The notes under the pieces are model-generated. The model was not told the origin of the DNA and did no database searches. It saw nothing but the letters and a program-made list of their open reading frames with translations. From Brachypodius melanocephalos (taxonomy: Eukaryota; Chordata; Aves; Passeriformes; Pycnonotidae): 64,000 bases of DNA. Positions 1-14,208 of this stretch are shown piece after piece. The first letter of the stretch is position 1, and each line of letters opens with the position of its first letter. Where the stretch lies: positions 66,084,735 to 66,148,734 of the forward strand of contig VZSR01003803.1 in assembly GCA_013398615.1 (NCBI GenBank), given 5' to 3'. The position numbers and the translations under genes are program-made.

Positions 1-2108
1 TTAAAGCATTAACACTGTAATTTCAGTATCAAGAGTATAATTTAAACTCCTTGTGGACTGCAAGCATTGCTTTTGGAAACAGAGAAAGACTAAGTGGAGG
101 GTAAGTTACCAGCCAGGAATATCGAACACAGATCAAATGTCTGCCTAGCTACACGGTGGGTTGATGTGGCAGCTTCTAGTGTGCCTCAGAAATCCAAAGT
201 GAGGGTGCTTGAGACATGAGATAACAGTTACTGCAGGCTGAAAATACAGAGCTTTTTGTCCACAGTTTAAGCTGTTTGGCTGTATCTACTGGATTATATC
301 TATTACAGTGTCAAGTAATATTCCTAGTGCTCAAAACTTAATCATGTGTATTAATTTATTAGAATAGTTACTGGCAAGCCTTCAGAACACCCTACTATCA
401 CAATCTGCAGGTGTGGTTTGGGAGTTAGCAGAGCCTTGAGACCATTCCCAGCTGCTGTTTTTCTGCAGCCACTCTGTGCTGGGGGGAGAGAAAAGGTGAT
501 ACTGTGGGTGGAGGTGGCTAATCCCAGCCAGCTGCTAAGAACAGTCCTGGCCGTGTTCAGCCCACCACTGGGGATGGAGCCCTTGCATCTTGTGAAAGAT
601 GAGACAGCTGGGAAGAACTGGAGTCAGATCAAGTTTCATTTCAGGGTTTATTTTGCCACCACTGATTTTTCAGGGAGCCAGATCTCGAAGGAAGAACAGG
701 TTTCATCTCTTCAGTTTGAACTGATGCATCTACCATTGGCAGTCGATACATTGATCGCTTGCGGTTTAATTAAGTTAAGATGGTTGACTTAATGATGCCA
801 CAGAAATGGTTAGGACTTAATGACTGTTAGTCAGACATAGGGAAGTACACAGAATATGGCGTGGCCACACCTTTTTGCATCCAGCCTAGATCTGCCCAAT
901 ACAGGACAAAATGCAACATTCTTGCAATTATTGACAGAAGTTCATCAACAAACTGTTCACAGGAGGAATAACACTTGGTATGGCCAGTCCCCATGTTCGG
1001 CATGTCTCATGGGGTTGACACATGGTGTCCATGTGTTTCTGGTTCTGGTGACTCAGCAGGATTTGATTGTGAGAGCCTGAGAAGTCCAAAGCTCAGTCCA
1101 CACAAGAGAGAGATGCTGCTGACAGGCTTGGAAAAGAGCTCAGAGCTGGCAGGACTTGCACTGACCAGCCAACCACGACTGTGCATCTGCTCTCTGTTCA
1201 TGGTTTACAGACTTTTATTGCTTTTTATAGCAACAGACGCTTTTAGTGGCACTTTTAGTCACACCAGTGCTTTCGCACCTCTGCTTGGTCAAAAACCTAC
1301 AGGCTTTCCTTTAAGGTGTGGAACTTGCTAATGATGCCTAGGCTGCAGCCTTAAAAGAAGGTCACTGCAGTATTTTTGGCAGAGGAGGAAATACACATTG
1401 CATTAAAACTATCTGAAGATGGAAACTTACAACTGGTTGGTGATAGATGTCTTATTAGAAGCATGAAATCAGTGATCTGCAAGAGACACCAATTACCTTT
1501 TCATATAAATTATTGCCTCCCTCTCCATCCATGCTGCAAAAAACTGAGCTATAGATCTCGGACTACAGGAAGGAAAGGAGACTGACTGGCAAGCTATGAT
1601 GATGAAATTCAACATGAGGCTTTATCCAAAATCAGCTAGTTCAGTACATACAAGTCTGCATATGATTTTAAAAATTTGGATAGAGGTCAGGAAAAAAAAA
1701 AAGAATGGGAAAGTATCTAAGGAGAATTTGTTATTCTACCCAATTATCACTAGGGTTTTTTAGGGTTCATCTTTGTAAGCTGTTGTCTTCTATTTTAGAA
1801 CCAAGTGTAAGTCTTTAAGGGATGAGAGGAAATTTAAATGATAGTAGAGATTACAATAGGTACTGGTTTGTTGTTGGGGAGGGGGTTGGTGTTTCTTGTT
1901 GTTGTTGTTTTTTAATTTTGTTTAAGTAGAGCAGACAACAATAAGAACAGCTGGGACTACACTAGAGGCCATAACAGGCTGAAATCAGGCAAGGGCAGCA
2001 GTTTCTCAATGTTTCCTTCATTTTTGTTAAGAAACCTTATCAAATCTCTTTGAAGGAAAGATATCAATGACTTCAGAGCACCAGATGGTTTGAGCTAGAT
2101 AGACAGAT
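1..2108. other. Non-coding AT-rich block, no gene recognised
   Basis: No open frame here resembles a known protein. The longest, 418-792 on the + strand (124 codons), has no recognisable domain and reads as chance sequence. A T/G-rich patch near 1870-1920 contains short TTG repeats. CpG is scarce, as in bulk vertebrate intergenic or intronic DNA. Very short exons cannot be excluded by eye. Confidence 0.6.
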
Positions 2109-2218
2109 GACAGAATCACAGACTGTGCTGAGTTGGAAGGGAGTCACAAGGTTCATCAAGTCCAGCTCCTGACCCTGCATAGGACCATTCCCAAGAGTCA
2201 CAACGTGTGCCCAGAAGT
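2109..2218 (-). mobile_element. CR1 LINE 3'-end fragment (minus orientation)
   Basis: The stretch beginning with 'cagaatcacagactgtgctg', followed by 'agttggaagggagtcacaag' and 'tcatcaagtccagctcctga', matches the reverse complement of the avian CR1 LINE 3' end. The element's 3' terminus is at the left and it reads on the minus strand. The match continues through 'ccctgcataggaccattccc' and 'aagagtcacaacgtgtgccc' and then stops at a short CA-rich stretch. The copy is severely 5'-truncated, which is normal for CR1 and comes from aborted reverse transcription. Its wording is closer to the 'ctggccctgcacaggacc' CR1 subfamily than to the copies at 38 and 60 kb. It has no coding capacity. Confidence 0.85.
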
Positions 2219-5200
2219 ACACACACGCACACAAATGGCAAAGCTACAGTACACTCACAGTGTCTCACACTCCAGAAAACCAACCCTCAGGCAAGAGGTT
2301 TTGAGGTTGCTGAAAGCTGTTGGGATTGCCTGACACCAACCTCAGTGGCTGGGCATCCCTCAAATGCAAGGGCTCAGTGCTTAGCTTGGTGTATGAAGGG
2401 TGGAAGGGGACAATCCAAACACATATCTGTGCAAGGAGACTAGACACAGCTTTAGGGCAAGCCATAAAATAATGAAGAATGAGCTGTTTTAAAAGTAAAG
2501 TTTGCATTGGCTCAATTTGTCCATCTTATTATTTCCTTCATCTTTTCTGATCAGTAATGATTAGATACACAAATTTTGGGGGGGGCTAGAACTGCTAACT
2601 AGCTTGCCAGAGAGATTTGGATGAAGGCTTTTAAGGCACATTGTAAATATAGAATTACTAAAAATAAGCCACAGAAATTACTTTTGGGATCACTTTTCTC
2701 TTGCCATCCCTTTCCCTTCACACAGCAAGACATGCCATGCTTGCTGTCCTCATAGCCAGCAGCTGCAAGCAGCAGGGGACTTTCCATGGAAGTCCCTTGT
2801 ATGAGGCACACAGGACATTTCTAAAACTGGGGTGAGCAGTAACAAGCAGCCCCCTGGGGCAGCCACAGGGGTTATTGGATTTTCCAGAGCATAGCAGAGG
2901 AGCATTACCACAACTGGGTCACTGTGCCACTGGTGACCACAAGAAGTAAAATAGGCAGTTCAGTAAATTATCTGTAATCCAGGGTAAACAAAAACACACT
3001 TTCACTTAGCATATTCCCTGAAGTCTCTAATTGCTCCTTTCCAACTTTTTACTAGAATAAACACTTTTGTTATTAATGTAAAGGAAGCAATCTGTCTTTG
3101 AGTGCGCTTTTTTGTTTTCTTCCAAAGGCTGTCCACAGGGAGGAATTAGCATGATCCTGAGCTAAATGATGCCTTCATTTGCAACAGTGCAGCCCCACTA
3201 ATTTCAGAAGCCTTCAATTTCCCCACCTCCCCCATGTGGGAAGGCTGGAATAAATTATTAAAAGTGCCAGCCTTCTTCTTTCCTTTCCACTGGTGTGGGA
3301 GAAATGGGTCTTGAAGTGAACAGACCACGTGGGCTCTTCTGGAGCCATAATACTGTGAAAAGAAGGGAAGGAAAAGGTTGGAAACACATTCATGGATGAG
3401 GGGCATGTAAATCAGAATCTGGGAATTAAGAAGCATTCACTAGATGTCACAAACTTTGTCTCCAATGGGTTTTTTTCCCCTCCAATGCACAGAGACAGTA
3501 ACAATGGTGAGTAATTCTGTGAAGGTGTTGCAGATGGCTGAGAGGAGGTGTCTTTGATCAGAAAAGCAAAGCAGGACAGCATTGCTATATATCCTTTCAG
3601 GTAATCAGAGGAGCAGTTCATGCAGCCCAGATTGCCTATGGATGGGGCAGGGACCAAATGCTCAGAAGCAAAGCTAGCCACCTTAAGATCATATGCTAAT
3701 TAAAACATTAAGATATCTTGTGTCCTTCATGTAATGGTTCCCAATTTACATCTATTACCACACAATCTGTTGAATTCTATGTAAAATATTATAAGGCCAG
3801 TTTATTTACTAATATGTTGTAATTAAAAAATCCCACTAATATGCGTACATTGGACTTTAGGTTGTTAACAATTAATCAGGAAAGATTCTTTTTCATCCCA
3901 TTGAAATTAGGGCAAAATCCAACTTTAGAGATTCATGTTTGTGTTTCTGCTTGCTCCTAGCTTCACTAAAATAATTTTCTTACATGAGTGCTACTATAAA
4001 TGCTTTTATAGGTTTTCCTAAGGACTCATCACCATCCATCCAAACAACCCATCTGCACCTCTGCTGGAATCACAAAAGAACACTAAGGCAACTGGAAAAC
4101 AAAAGCAGTACTGGGAGAATAATGAACTTCTCATCATTTGCGGTCTGCTTCGATTTTCCTTTTGTTTGCATTTGTCAGAAGACTGGGATATGCCTCTGCC
4201 AAAGGGGAGATGTGCTGTGGGTGGAACAAATGTGAGCAGGCAGGGATTGGATAAGGTATAGACAGCATCTGCTCTCAACGTGAAGCCAACCCCATGTCCC
4301 CTTGGCAAGACTGCTTTCTTAGGTCCATGCTCATCATGGTGATACCTGCAGCCTCTCTGAGGATAGGCCACTGGGATGGCTTCCCCCATCCAATCCCAAG
4401 TGAACACAGCTACATGTAAGGAGGTTAAAAATGCAGCATGGTTTATAACTAGTTTCTTCCCAAGGTTATCTAACTGAGGTATGTATTTTTAGCTACATGA
4501 TGCCTCTGTGAACAGGCATGCCGTGAACCAGCCTAAGCAAGAGAAGAGAGAGATGTAGAAAGGGGTAAAGAAAGCTTGAGAAATGAGAGTTTGGAATGGA
4601 ATGGAGATGCAGAGAGAGAAAATCATGCTGAAAAACTGTCTTGTCATTTCTCTGAGAGATGGATGCTGCTCAGTGACAGCACTGATCCTCATGCTAGCAG
4701 GCAATGCAGTTACTGCTCGCTGAAGGAATCTGTCATTAAGCAGGCAAATATTTAAAAACATCACAAAACTTTGTACCTTTTTTTATATATGATTTTTGGG
4801 ATGTTTTTGAACAACCATGTCAAGGCCCTTGCCTGCAGGCTATTGTTGTCCACCGTGACTCTCCATCTGTCTCAGATGCACACAGGGAAAAACCACATTC
4901 ATCATTATTGATTACTTTAGGTCTCGAAGGCCTTTGTAATGGAAAGGCCGATGTCAGTGTAAGACAATAGATAGAGTGAGACCTTTCCCAGGCTTCTTTG
5001 TTTAGGCTCAGCGGGTGCCTCAGGCACTTTGTGTATATGTCTGAACCAAACATCAGTCAGAAACCTGTCATGTCCAGGGGATACAAAAAGCTGGTATCTC
5101 AGTGCGTGAGAGAATGTCATAGCCAGGGTCAAGTTTTCTTTGAAGACGGTGTCATGAGGGCAGAAACGTTTTGGATTTTTAATAGGACGAAAGTCAGTGT

Positions 5201-7704
5201 TGTTCATTTCTAGGGTCTGAGATTGCCTTAAAACTAGAGATAGGATCCAGAGTTTTGTTGCAGCTGGGACTTTCACATCATGAACACTCACAAACACTGG
5301 AAATCACCCATACTCACTGCGTCATTGCAAATTTTGCCCATAAAATCAGCAGACAAAACTATTCCTCTTATGAAAATCCCCAGTACTACAGCCTATTGGA
5401 ACAAACTGGGATACAAAAGATGATATGCAAAACTGAACTGCAGTAACAGTACCAGTTTCTATTGATTTTTTTGTGTCGTCGACTATAAGAACCCAGAGAA
5501 CAGCTGTGGTCAGATATCCTGCATTGTAAACAGATGCAGAATAAATGTTTAAAGGCTTTTTACCTTTTGCCATCTTGTTTCCAAAGCAATTGTAAACAGT
5601 CATTCCATTTTGGGAAGGCAAGGGGAGGGAGAAATACGAACAAATATTTAGAAACATACAAAGCATACAAAGAAATTTTTTGCATAATTTTTTTCTTTCC
5701 TTTTTTCTCTCACATTGTTCTTTACACAAATAAACACAGCAGATGCCCTCCATCTAACTTCACTATCGGAGGAAGTTTTTTACCATTTCCTTCTTTCTGT
5801 ATCTGACTTTATCTAAAAATAAAACACTACATTTTCTATATTGAAATTTCAGCTTGAGCTACATACACAGAAATTAGGGAAAATGTAGAAACAAAGAAAA
5901 AGCTGAAGATGGTAACCTAAAGATATTCCTTAAGTCTACCTACAGGACAGTCAATTAGAAAGCTGTCTGTGGAGTACAACAGGCTCTTAGTCACGAGGAA
6001 ACAGCTGTAGGAAAAGTTTTATTCCTTTCTTTTTTCTGAGTTGCATCCTCTGAGATTAATTTCTGAATTTTATCAGTTCACTGAAAAAGTCAGGTTTCTG
6101 AAGTCTGCACATCCACCCCAGCTGGATACTGGAAAACTGTAAGTAAACAGTGTTTCACTAACAGCAGCTCCATGATTCTGAATTTCTCCAGCTGGATTCA
6201 TCAGATGTTATGAAGGCTTACCTGACAGACTGACCAGGAAAATTCCCCTATCAGAATGCTTTATATCATGGCTGGCTCACAGACATGTGCCAGACTCCCA
6301 TTGAGGTGAGGGGTGCAGCTTCCTCTCAGAAAGTAAAAGAAGGGCTCTACAAAAATGGAAAAATTTTGGGGTAGTAGCCATTCCATAGTGTTCCTGCAGG
6401 GTGCTCTCCTCTGCAACACCATCTCTGCTGTGTTTGGCCAAGTGTTCCCACTCACACAAACCCCACAGCAGTGCCTAAAGCCAGCGTTAGCAATGTACCA
6501 TGGCCCTTTCTTTAAGCTCAATCATTCCTCTTCAGGCATTCTGAAGTGCTTTGCACTACTATCACTGTGAAGCTTTCTTGGAAGAGCAGTGAAGACGATG
6601 ACTCCCAGAGTTGCATTTAGGCACTTGCATTCAAGAAAGAAATTGGTGCCAAAAATGTCTCCCAAAGCCCATTTTTATTTGGAAGTGGCTATGGCAGGAT
6701 GTTTTGTAACCATACTTGCCCAAAAGTCATCTTGCCTCTGCAGGGCACCTCGCACCTTGGGACTTGCTTGTTTTCATCCTCACTTCCTGGGGTTTTGTTG
6801 GCAAATGAAACAGTGCATGGGAACATTTCTGGTCAGTGGGATTGATTTGTCTATGCTAATAAACTCTGAGGATGGCCCATGGTATTAATATGCCCACATC
6901 AACCAACTTTCTCTCAAGCAATTCTTGAGCATAGTTTGGGAGTTGGAGGGTTATAGGCACCATGCGTGAGGTCTCTCAGCTGTGAGGTTAAAAAAAAAAT
7001 CCTGCCATAGAAGTGAGGCTATTCTGTCAGCCAGTTGACTTCAGTGTCCAGGAAGATCTTCATCCATTTAATCCATTAATGCAGATCTAGCTGAAGACAG
7101 TGAAATCCAGTCTGTCCCTGGGTTTACCTGGCTCTCACTGGTACTGGTGTCAGTGCACTGGAGCCACATCAGTCTGCAGGAAGGAGTGAAAGATCCATAG
7201 TCACAGAAAGTAAGAGGGTATCTGCATTCAGCCTGTCCCCAGAGTGCTCCCATGCCTTGGGGAATGGGCTCTTATTCCCACTGAGGAGTCGACTGTGCGC
7301 TTTTATCTAATGACTCTTTAATTGATATACATTCCCGAGGAGCTGGAACAGGAAAACCACTGTAACTGTGTCACAACAGAACAAGCTCTGTGGAGCTTTA
7401 TTTCCATTTAAAGAGAGCAATTTTTAATGATATTTATGAAGGGAAAACGTCATACATGCCATGAATTGCTCTAGTCAATGACTAAAGAAAGTAGTACATA
7501 ATTCAAACATACATTTGAAAAAAATATGGATGAATCAATACTAAATTAATTTTTTATAATGGCAAACTTCCAGGACTAATTAACTGCCTAGGCTGATATA
7601 CATGAAAACAAGGACTGGTATATCCAAACTAGAGATGGATAAAATTTGAAAGAAATAATTAGAAAAATAATTCCCCCAAATACTGATTCAAATCAACTGA
7701 AGTT

Positions 7705-7709
<5 letters not shown>
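2219..7709. other. Non-coding AT-rich block, no gene recognised
   Basis: Nothing recognisable was found. Open frames up to 135 codons occur on both strands, for example 5346-5753 minus, 4018-4407 minus and 4917-5297 minus. None shows a domain, signal peptide or family motif, and several overlap each other antisense, which is typical of chance frames. A run of eight Gs lies near 2578-2585. No further transposon was identified by eye. Confidence 0.55.

Positions 7710-7751
<42 letters not shown>
7710..7751 (+). repeat. Poly(A) tract, 42 A
   Basis: This is an uninterrupted run of 42 A residues. It could be a simple (A)n repeat or the tail of an inserted retrotranscript. The AT-rich sequence just upstream does not resemble CR1, a known small RNA or a recognisable processed gene copy, so a simple repeat is the cautious reading. 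Confidence 0.9.
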
Positions 7752-7755
<4 letters not shown>

Positions 7756-8008
7756 TGATTCAGGAAATATTTAATCTCTTTTAAAAGGGGATTTTTTTGT
7801 TGTTGTTGTTACAAATAAACTCAATGGTTTAAAATAAATGGTAAACAAAGATGCATAATCCCAAGAGAAAGAAAATTAGGTCTTATTTATAACCTAACTG
7901 ATTAATAATTTAAACGTGTTCAAGTTTTAATTTTGAAATTCAAAATTGTTAAAAAAATACTATGGTACACCATTCTTTCAAACATGCTAATGTATTTTAA
8001 TGTGACTT

Positions 8009-8026
8009 TTTGAACACGTGTTCAAA
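8009..8026. repeat. 18-bp perfect palindrome with CACGTG core
   Basis: The sequence TTTGAACACGTGTTCAAA equals its own reverse complement. Its centre is the E-box CACGTG recognised by bHLH factors, flanked by GAACA and TGTTC. Those arms resemble steroid-receptor half sites, but the spacing is two bases instead of the usual three. Function is not shown by the sequence. Confidence 0.9.
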
Positions 8027-11000
8027 GCTATTTTTGGGAGACATGGGAAGACTAAGACATGGACCATGCTATATTCCTTTTCAACATATTCAGAAGTTTA
8101 TATTTGCACTAACTTCTTTTTAATAACTTATATTTCCTCATATTTTTTAATGTTCTATTCTTAATGTTTTTCTGGTATTATTTTTCTAGGCTGTTGATCA
8201 AATTAAATTGTGCACTTAAAAGTCCACATGTAATTCCTACAAAAAAATCATGTCTATGTTCATGTTATCTGCTACTGTAATGTCAGACACAAAGAAATAT
8301 GATATCCTCATTCTTTAAAGGCTGAGACTTTAAGTGGTAGAGCTGTGAGACAACAACTGAGACTCAGAATGGAGCTATCTGCAGACTAAGGTGACAGCCA
8401 GGGTTAATGGAGGGCAGAATCAAACAGGTGAAACATCTCTGAGGACAACCACAGAAGAAACAGGAGGGACCACAAGGTTTCCAAATCCAAAACCACAGCT
8501 GCAGCTTTAAGATCATCTTTCAGTCAACAATACATTTGAGGCTCCTCTTTTTTTACCCCTCTTTTTTTAAACACAAACTTGAAAATCCTACCTTTGTCAA
8601 GAATTCAGGTTTAAACGTGTTCACCTCAAAATTATGACAGCATTTATATGACAAGATGCTGCTTGGTAGAAACAAAGAATGAAAAAAACCCTTCTAACAG
8701 AGTCTGATTTTAGCTCCCACTGAGTACAAAAATAAATGAAATAATTTAGTTTTCACATTTATTACCTAGATGAATGCCAACAAGCATTAATACTAATTTC
8801 TGTGAACTATTCCAGTATAAAAACAGAGGGAAGCTCCAGGTATACTCACAGATAAATCAGTAACTGTCAATGAGGACAGAATCAATTTTTTCTGAGTTTG
8901 CCTCGTGGTAAAATTGAAGTGTTCTGTCTTTACTGAATTTTTTCCAAAATTATAGAAAAGCACGTTATCTACCCTGAAGTAAAAATACATATCTCTCGAT
9001 AAAAAACATCTGACATGGATTTTACAGTGAGAATAGTGAGTTCTGAAAATTATATATCCCTTCTCATGCTTTTCCAGCCATTATATTGATTTCTACGTAA
9101 AATTACGGAGTTATTTCAGCTGTCCCTGTCTTTTGAAGGTTATGCAACTTAAAATAGTTAAACTAACCTTTAGTTTGACCTTTGTAAGCCATCAAAACAT
9201 TATTGGAAGCAGCTCAGTTTAACCATTGATGATTTTTAGGTACATTTGAAGTAATATCTGAAAACTGAAGGCCAGTGTCTCCTTTGGGAAGATTAAATTC
9301 CACTTCTCACACAGTCTTTTCTAACATTTTAAACTTACTTTCTGAAAGTAAATCAGTCATCAAATGAACATTTTCTACCATTTATGAATTGAACAATCCA
9401 AGCAAGAAAAAACCATTAGTTAGCCACAAGCTTCCTCATCTACTTCACCCCCCACAATGACAGATTCTTTTCTAAGGAATTTAGATATTATATAGTCTCA
9501 AAACCAGCCTGGTGGAACAGTTGTGAGAATGAATGCAGATAAAAAGCACGAGGTAACAAACCACACCGCAGTGGGGATAGACTAGTTGTCAAAATGTGAA
9601 CCCTCAGTTTTAACAAGCTCTAAGGAAAACAAACAAAATTGAAGTGAGTACCACAGTAGGGCAAGAAGAAGGGAATCCATCTGAAAGGTTGAATATTTCG
9701 TTCATATAAACAAGTTCACTGCATATTAGATGTCTGGTAGTCATAATACATTCTTGTAAAATGGAAAAAAAAAACCAGCCAACCACTTTTAGATCTGGTG
9801 CTTTGTGCAGTGATTTAACGGGAAGGGAGTGGTGACCCTTTGCAGAGCAGTGATCTGGAACTGTGGACCTGACAGAGGGAGGCTGGCAAGGGCTGTAGGC
9901 TGATGTCATTGCTGCCTGACGACACATTCCTGGCTTGCCTTGGTATTTCTCGCTGGACTGACTGTGTTCCATTTGTCACAATTCTTTGACCTGTGCAGCA
10001 ACAAACATATGAACAGTTAATTTTCCTCATATTATATATTTAACCTTGCAGTGTCCTAGTTTGCCTTATTCTAGTGCTATTGCTGATATAATGCATTTAT
10101 TCCACTTTCTATCTATAAAAGTGAATGTAAAGGATTTTAAAGAATACCATTATCATTTTAGGCCTTGATATACAAACATTTTCAGAGAAGAGGCTATTCA
10201 TGATTCTTGTTCCATTTTCTCCAGTCCAAAACTCTCATGTCTCTTACAGAAAATATCTCAATGTTAAGCCCTACCTGCACTGAACAGGAGAAAATGTCTT
10301 AATGAGACAGATATTATAAGGGGAGGAGACACATTTTCCATCTTTATTTTCATTTTGAAATACTTAGTTGAAAAATAGAGCAATGAGATTACTTTAAACA
10401 TTTCTTTGTACTGACTGTGCTAACCACTCATTGGTGATTATAAATGTAAGAGAGTCTCCTTGTTCTCAGATATGTCCTACATAATCATTTATAGCTTCCA
10501 GCAAAGGGTAACCAAAGCCTAAACAATGACTTTGATTACTCTTCAATATGAGTAAATTTGATAATTTTAAAGGTCCTTTTTTTATTACCAACAAAGAAGA
10601 TGTAAAGGAGTAAGAAGATAACATTTGATCCGGTAAGACATAATTTCCATTTGGTCTGTGTTCTGTGCAGGTGAGGAGAATTATGTGCATGAGGACTTGC
10701 CAGTTCAAGTTTGTTGCAAGAAATAAGATTACTTCTGCATGCTGTTCCCTTGATACATTAAGCTTTCCTGCCAAGAAGTGTATAACTGTGGATTTGCTGA
10801 CAGGATCACTCTGGTGGACAAACAGAGCTGCGTGTGCAAAGCAGCCATGTGTACAAAGAGGCACGATTTTTTGGCTTTTTGAGCCCTGCCCTACTGTTCA
10901 AACATGGAGACTTATCTAAGATCCTACTTCTTTGCTACCCAGTATCTCTCCTTCAGTGGTTAAGCCAGTGTTTTAATTTGGATTCAAACTTCTACCAAAT

Positions 11001-14000
11001 GTTCTTCACATAAAACCATCCACATCAATGAGGCAGTTTTCTACTTGGTGGAAGATAAGGAGACTGAGATCCACTATGCACCTACAGCATGTAACAGCCT
11101 TTGTTCACTTTAGTTCACAGAGGAGTTTAAAGTTTTTTAAAAGACAGACACACCCCATGGCATTTAATACTTAGATGGCCAATGACAACAGATATCTAAT
11201 TCAAAACCCAGAGGTATTGTATTTGAAAATGTTGTCCTAGTGGCTTGACGTGTACTTGAGTACCTAGCTATGGTAAACAGGGAAGCTCTGGAGGCAGGGA
11301 AGTGTTTTACTAGGTAAAATCCTTTCCCTTTAGTTTGCATAGAGATAGAGAAAAAAACTTACTGTGACAGAGGGAAGTTAATTCAGCTTTGGGTGGAAGT
11401 AATTGAGTTTAGAAAGAATTCTATTAGTGATGATGAAGGGGTTTAAAACACTGTGTGAATTATCTGAGGTTGTAGTTCTGCAGGTCAACTGCTCCATTCT
11501 CCATTCTCTGGCTCCAGTGCTGCAGTACTAACACTAGAAAGACCAAATACAAAACAGTGAATTTTCCACAGATTTGTCTGCAACCAGTTAGTGTGGTAGC
11601 CAAGTAATAACTGCAGTAACTCAAAGTGCATTTCTCTTTCTGCAGAACAGCTTCTGACATACAGAAGCCTTAGTGCTCAGGCCTCTGCTAGGAAGGTGGG
11701 ATTTATTCTTTGTACATCAAAGGCAGAGTTTCAACAAGCTGGATAGAGCTGAACTATTTAAAATGAGCTTGTGCCTTCTGAAGAACAAACAGGTTGAGTG
11801 TGGTTTCTTATTTTCATTGTTTTTTAAAGAACAGGAGGAACACCCTTTAGTTTACAGAGGTTCTTCAGCCACAGGCAGAAGCCAGTGCACAGCCATAGCC
11901 ACTGCACCAGCATAGGGGGTGCTGGCTAACTCAGGCCCAGGGGAGTGAGTAGAACCAGCCACTATGAATATTACCAAGTTGCTCTGCACCCAGCTGCCAC
12001 CCCAGCACAGTTCCATCCTCCGTGGAATCAGGGGATCCAGGGGAACCATTGGCAGGGCATCACTGTTGGAGCAGCCCACAGGATGCACCAACCCAACCAT
12101 GAGGGAACTTTGTTTCGTGGCCACACCATAAGATCAGGGCAAAAGGGAGACAGGTTTGAGCCTACTACCCACAGTAATCCTCCTCACCAGAAAAGCAAGC
12201 TCTGAAGTCACAGTAGTGACCAACATGCTATGACTGAGCAATCTAAATACGTGTCTGTTCCAGAAGACTGAACTTGAAAATGTTTCTTCTGACCTTTCTC
12301 AAATGCTGCTCTCTGACATTGCCAAGCAGAATTCCAAGCACTTTAATCAGAGAAAGATTTGGAGTGGTGATGGGGGTTATGACTGTTTTTCAGTTTGGTA
12401 GATGTTTTAAGCACAAGATGAACAATGCTTTTTAAGGCTCCCAGACCTCTGACCAACTCAGAAAGTAGTTTCCCTACACCATGCCATCCTCATCATGTCA
12501 TGGAAGTTGCAAGAGGCTTTCTCTTTTATTCCAGTCCAGTGGCACACATTTCATCTTGTCACGCAAAGGGAGGGAAGCAAAGCAGTGGAGGAGGAGTGTG
12601 AATTCCCTCTGCTTGTCTAAACTCACAGGTAGGTCATGAATGTCGTGATCACTGGAACGTGACCTGACATGGTACTGGAGTGAAGCAATTTAGCAGGTGG
12701 TAGAACTGTGGTGATATGAAGCAAACACTCTATCAGTGATTTCAATTTGTGTCTGCATGCGCAGGTGTCGCAGCTAAGCCCTTCCATTTCAGGAGGCACT
12801 TCTGATCCCAAGCACTCTCCATTTATCAAAGATAATGAGTAGAAAATGTGAAATGCAAGTTAGAAGATAATTGCTGTAACAGCACTTCTTATAGAAAAAT
12901 TGCCAATGACATTATGTGTCTTCATCAGGGCAAAAGAACAGACCCAGTTCCATCTACAAATGCTTTTCCTACCAAACAGCCATCAGACACATATTTCACC
13001 CCACAAAGCTGAGAGAGAATAGCTGTTTATACTGTTTACAAATGAAGCATACATCTCCCCACAACTAACTGGGTACACAATCACAAGGATACCTTTGCTA
13101 TCCTGCACTCCCGAACTGACCTGTGGATGTCAGTCAGCACACTCCTGAGAAAACTGTGCACACCCATCCAGGAGCCCACTGGTATGCTCAAACAAGCAGC
13201 TCATGACGCAGTCCTTCTAGCTCCTGTCTGCATGTGTTGGGAAAATCTTTTTTATGAAAAATGGGGGTGCCCTTCTCCACACCACTATTGTTTTTTCTGA
13301 AGCCCTTGAAGGATTTTACGGCAGGAACCTCTCTTTTTGGTCTCTATACTCAAGTAGGCTGAGGCAAGACACTTCAATTGCAGGCAAGTATCTCACTATT
13401 CAAAATCACTTCAAAGGTGTCTTCTCCCTTTGACTTAAATCTGAATCCCAGACTCGTTAGGCACTTAACCTAGGAGACGATTACAAGCTTCCCAGCTATC
13501 TGTCTGCTATCAAAGGCAGACACAAGGACAATCACTCTTACTCTAGAGCACTGGGAGCAGCATTATTACTTACAGACAGTGTTAAGAGCATTCTGCCTTG
13601 TGAATTCTGTTCTGATCGTGTCTATCAGTCAAACTCTGTCAATTGTGCATGTGCCTTCTCTTCCAGGCAGATTATTCTTCTACAGTATGCTGTACTTCTG
13701 TTTTGCTACTATAATAGAAAGTATATTCAGTTGGAAAAAATCCAGGGAAGATATCCTTACTTTATCTCTCTTGTTCCCTCTTGGAGACCAGAGGGAAAGC
13801 CATGACAGTAAGAAAAAGAACATTGTGATTATGGAAGCCTTGGTAGATCCTTACTTAGGAAAATGAGTGTGATTCAATACCATGGTGTACAATGTGCTTC
13901 CCACAGAAGAGTCTCATTGGGAGCCATTGGCTCCAAATGAACAGCAGCAATTCTGCTGTCTCAGAGAGGAAGAAAAAGACTAGAGGTTAATGGTAAGTAA

Positions 14001-14159
14001 CTACCTTTAAAAGAATCTGTATTTCTTCAGAAAAAGGAATTAAAGATGGAAACTAACTGCATAATAAATTGTAGGCATTTCTGCTAGGTGTTATGCTAGT
14101 TTCATGGCTTATGGCTCTATTGTCTGTGTAAATTACAAAAGAGCAGAAGCATACATATT

Positions 14160-14208
14160 TTTATATAATAATTATATATATACATATATATCTTTCTTTT
14201 CATATATA
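14160..14208. repeat. AT-rich (TA)n-like low-complexity tract
   Basis: This is an imperfect alternation of TA, ATAT and ACATATAT units. It is low-complexity sequence with no gene-like features. Confidence 0.75.

Noticed and set aside
7500..7751. Processed pseudogene or SINE ending in the 42-base A run
   Set aside because: The upstream sequence is AT-rich with no recognisable open frame, tRNA-like boxes or CR1 body, and no flanking target-site duplication was seen.
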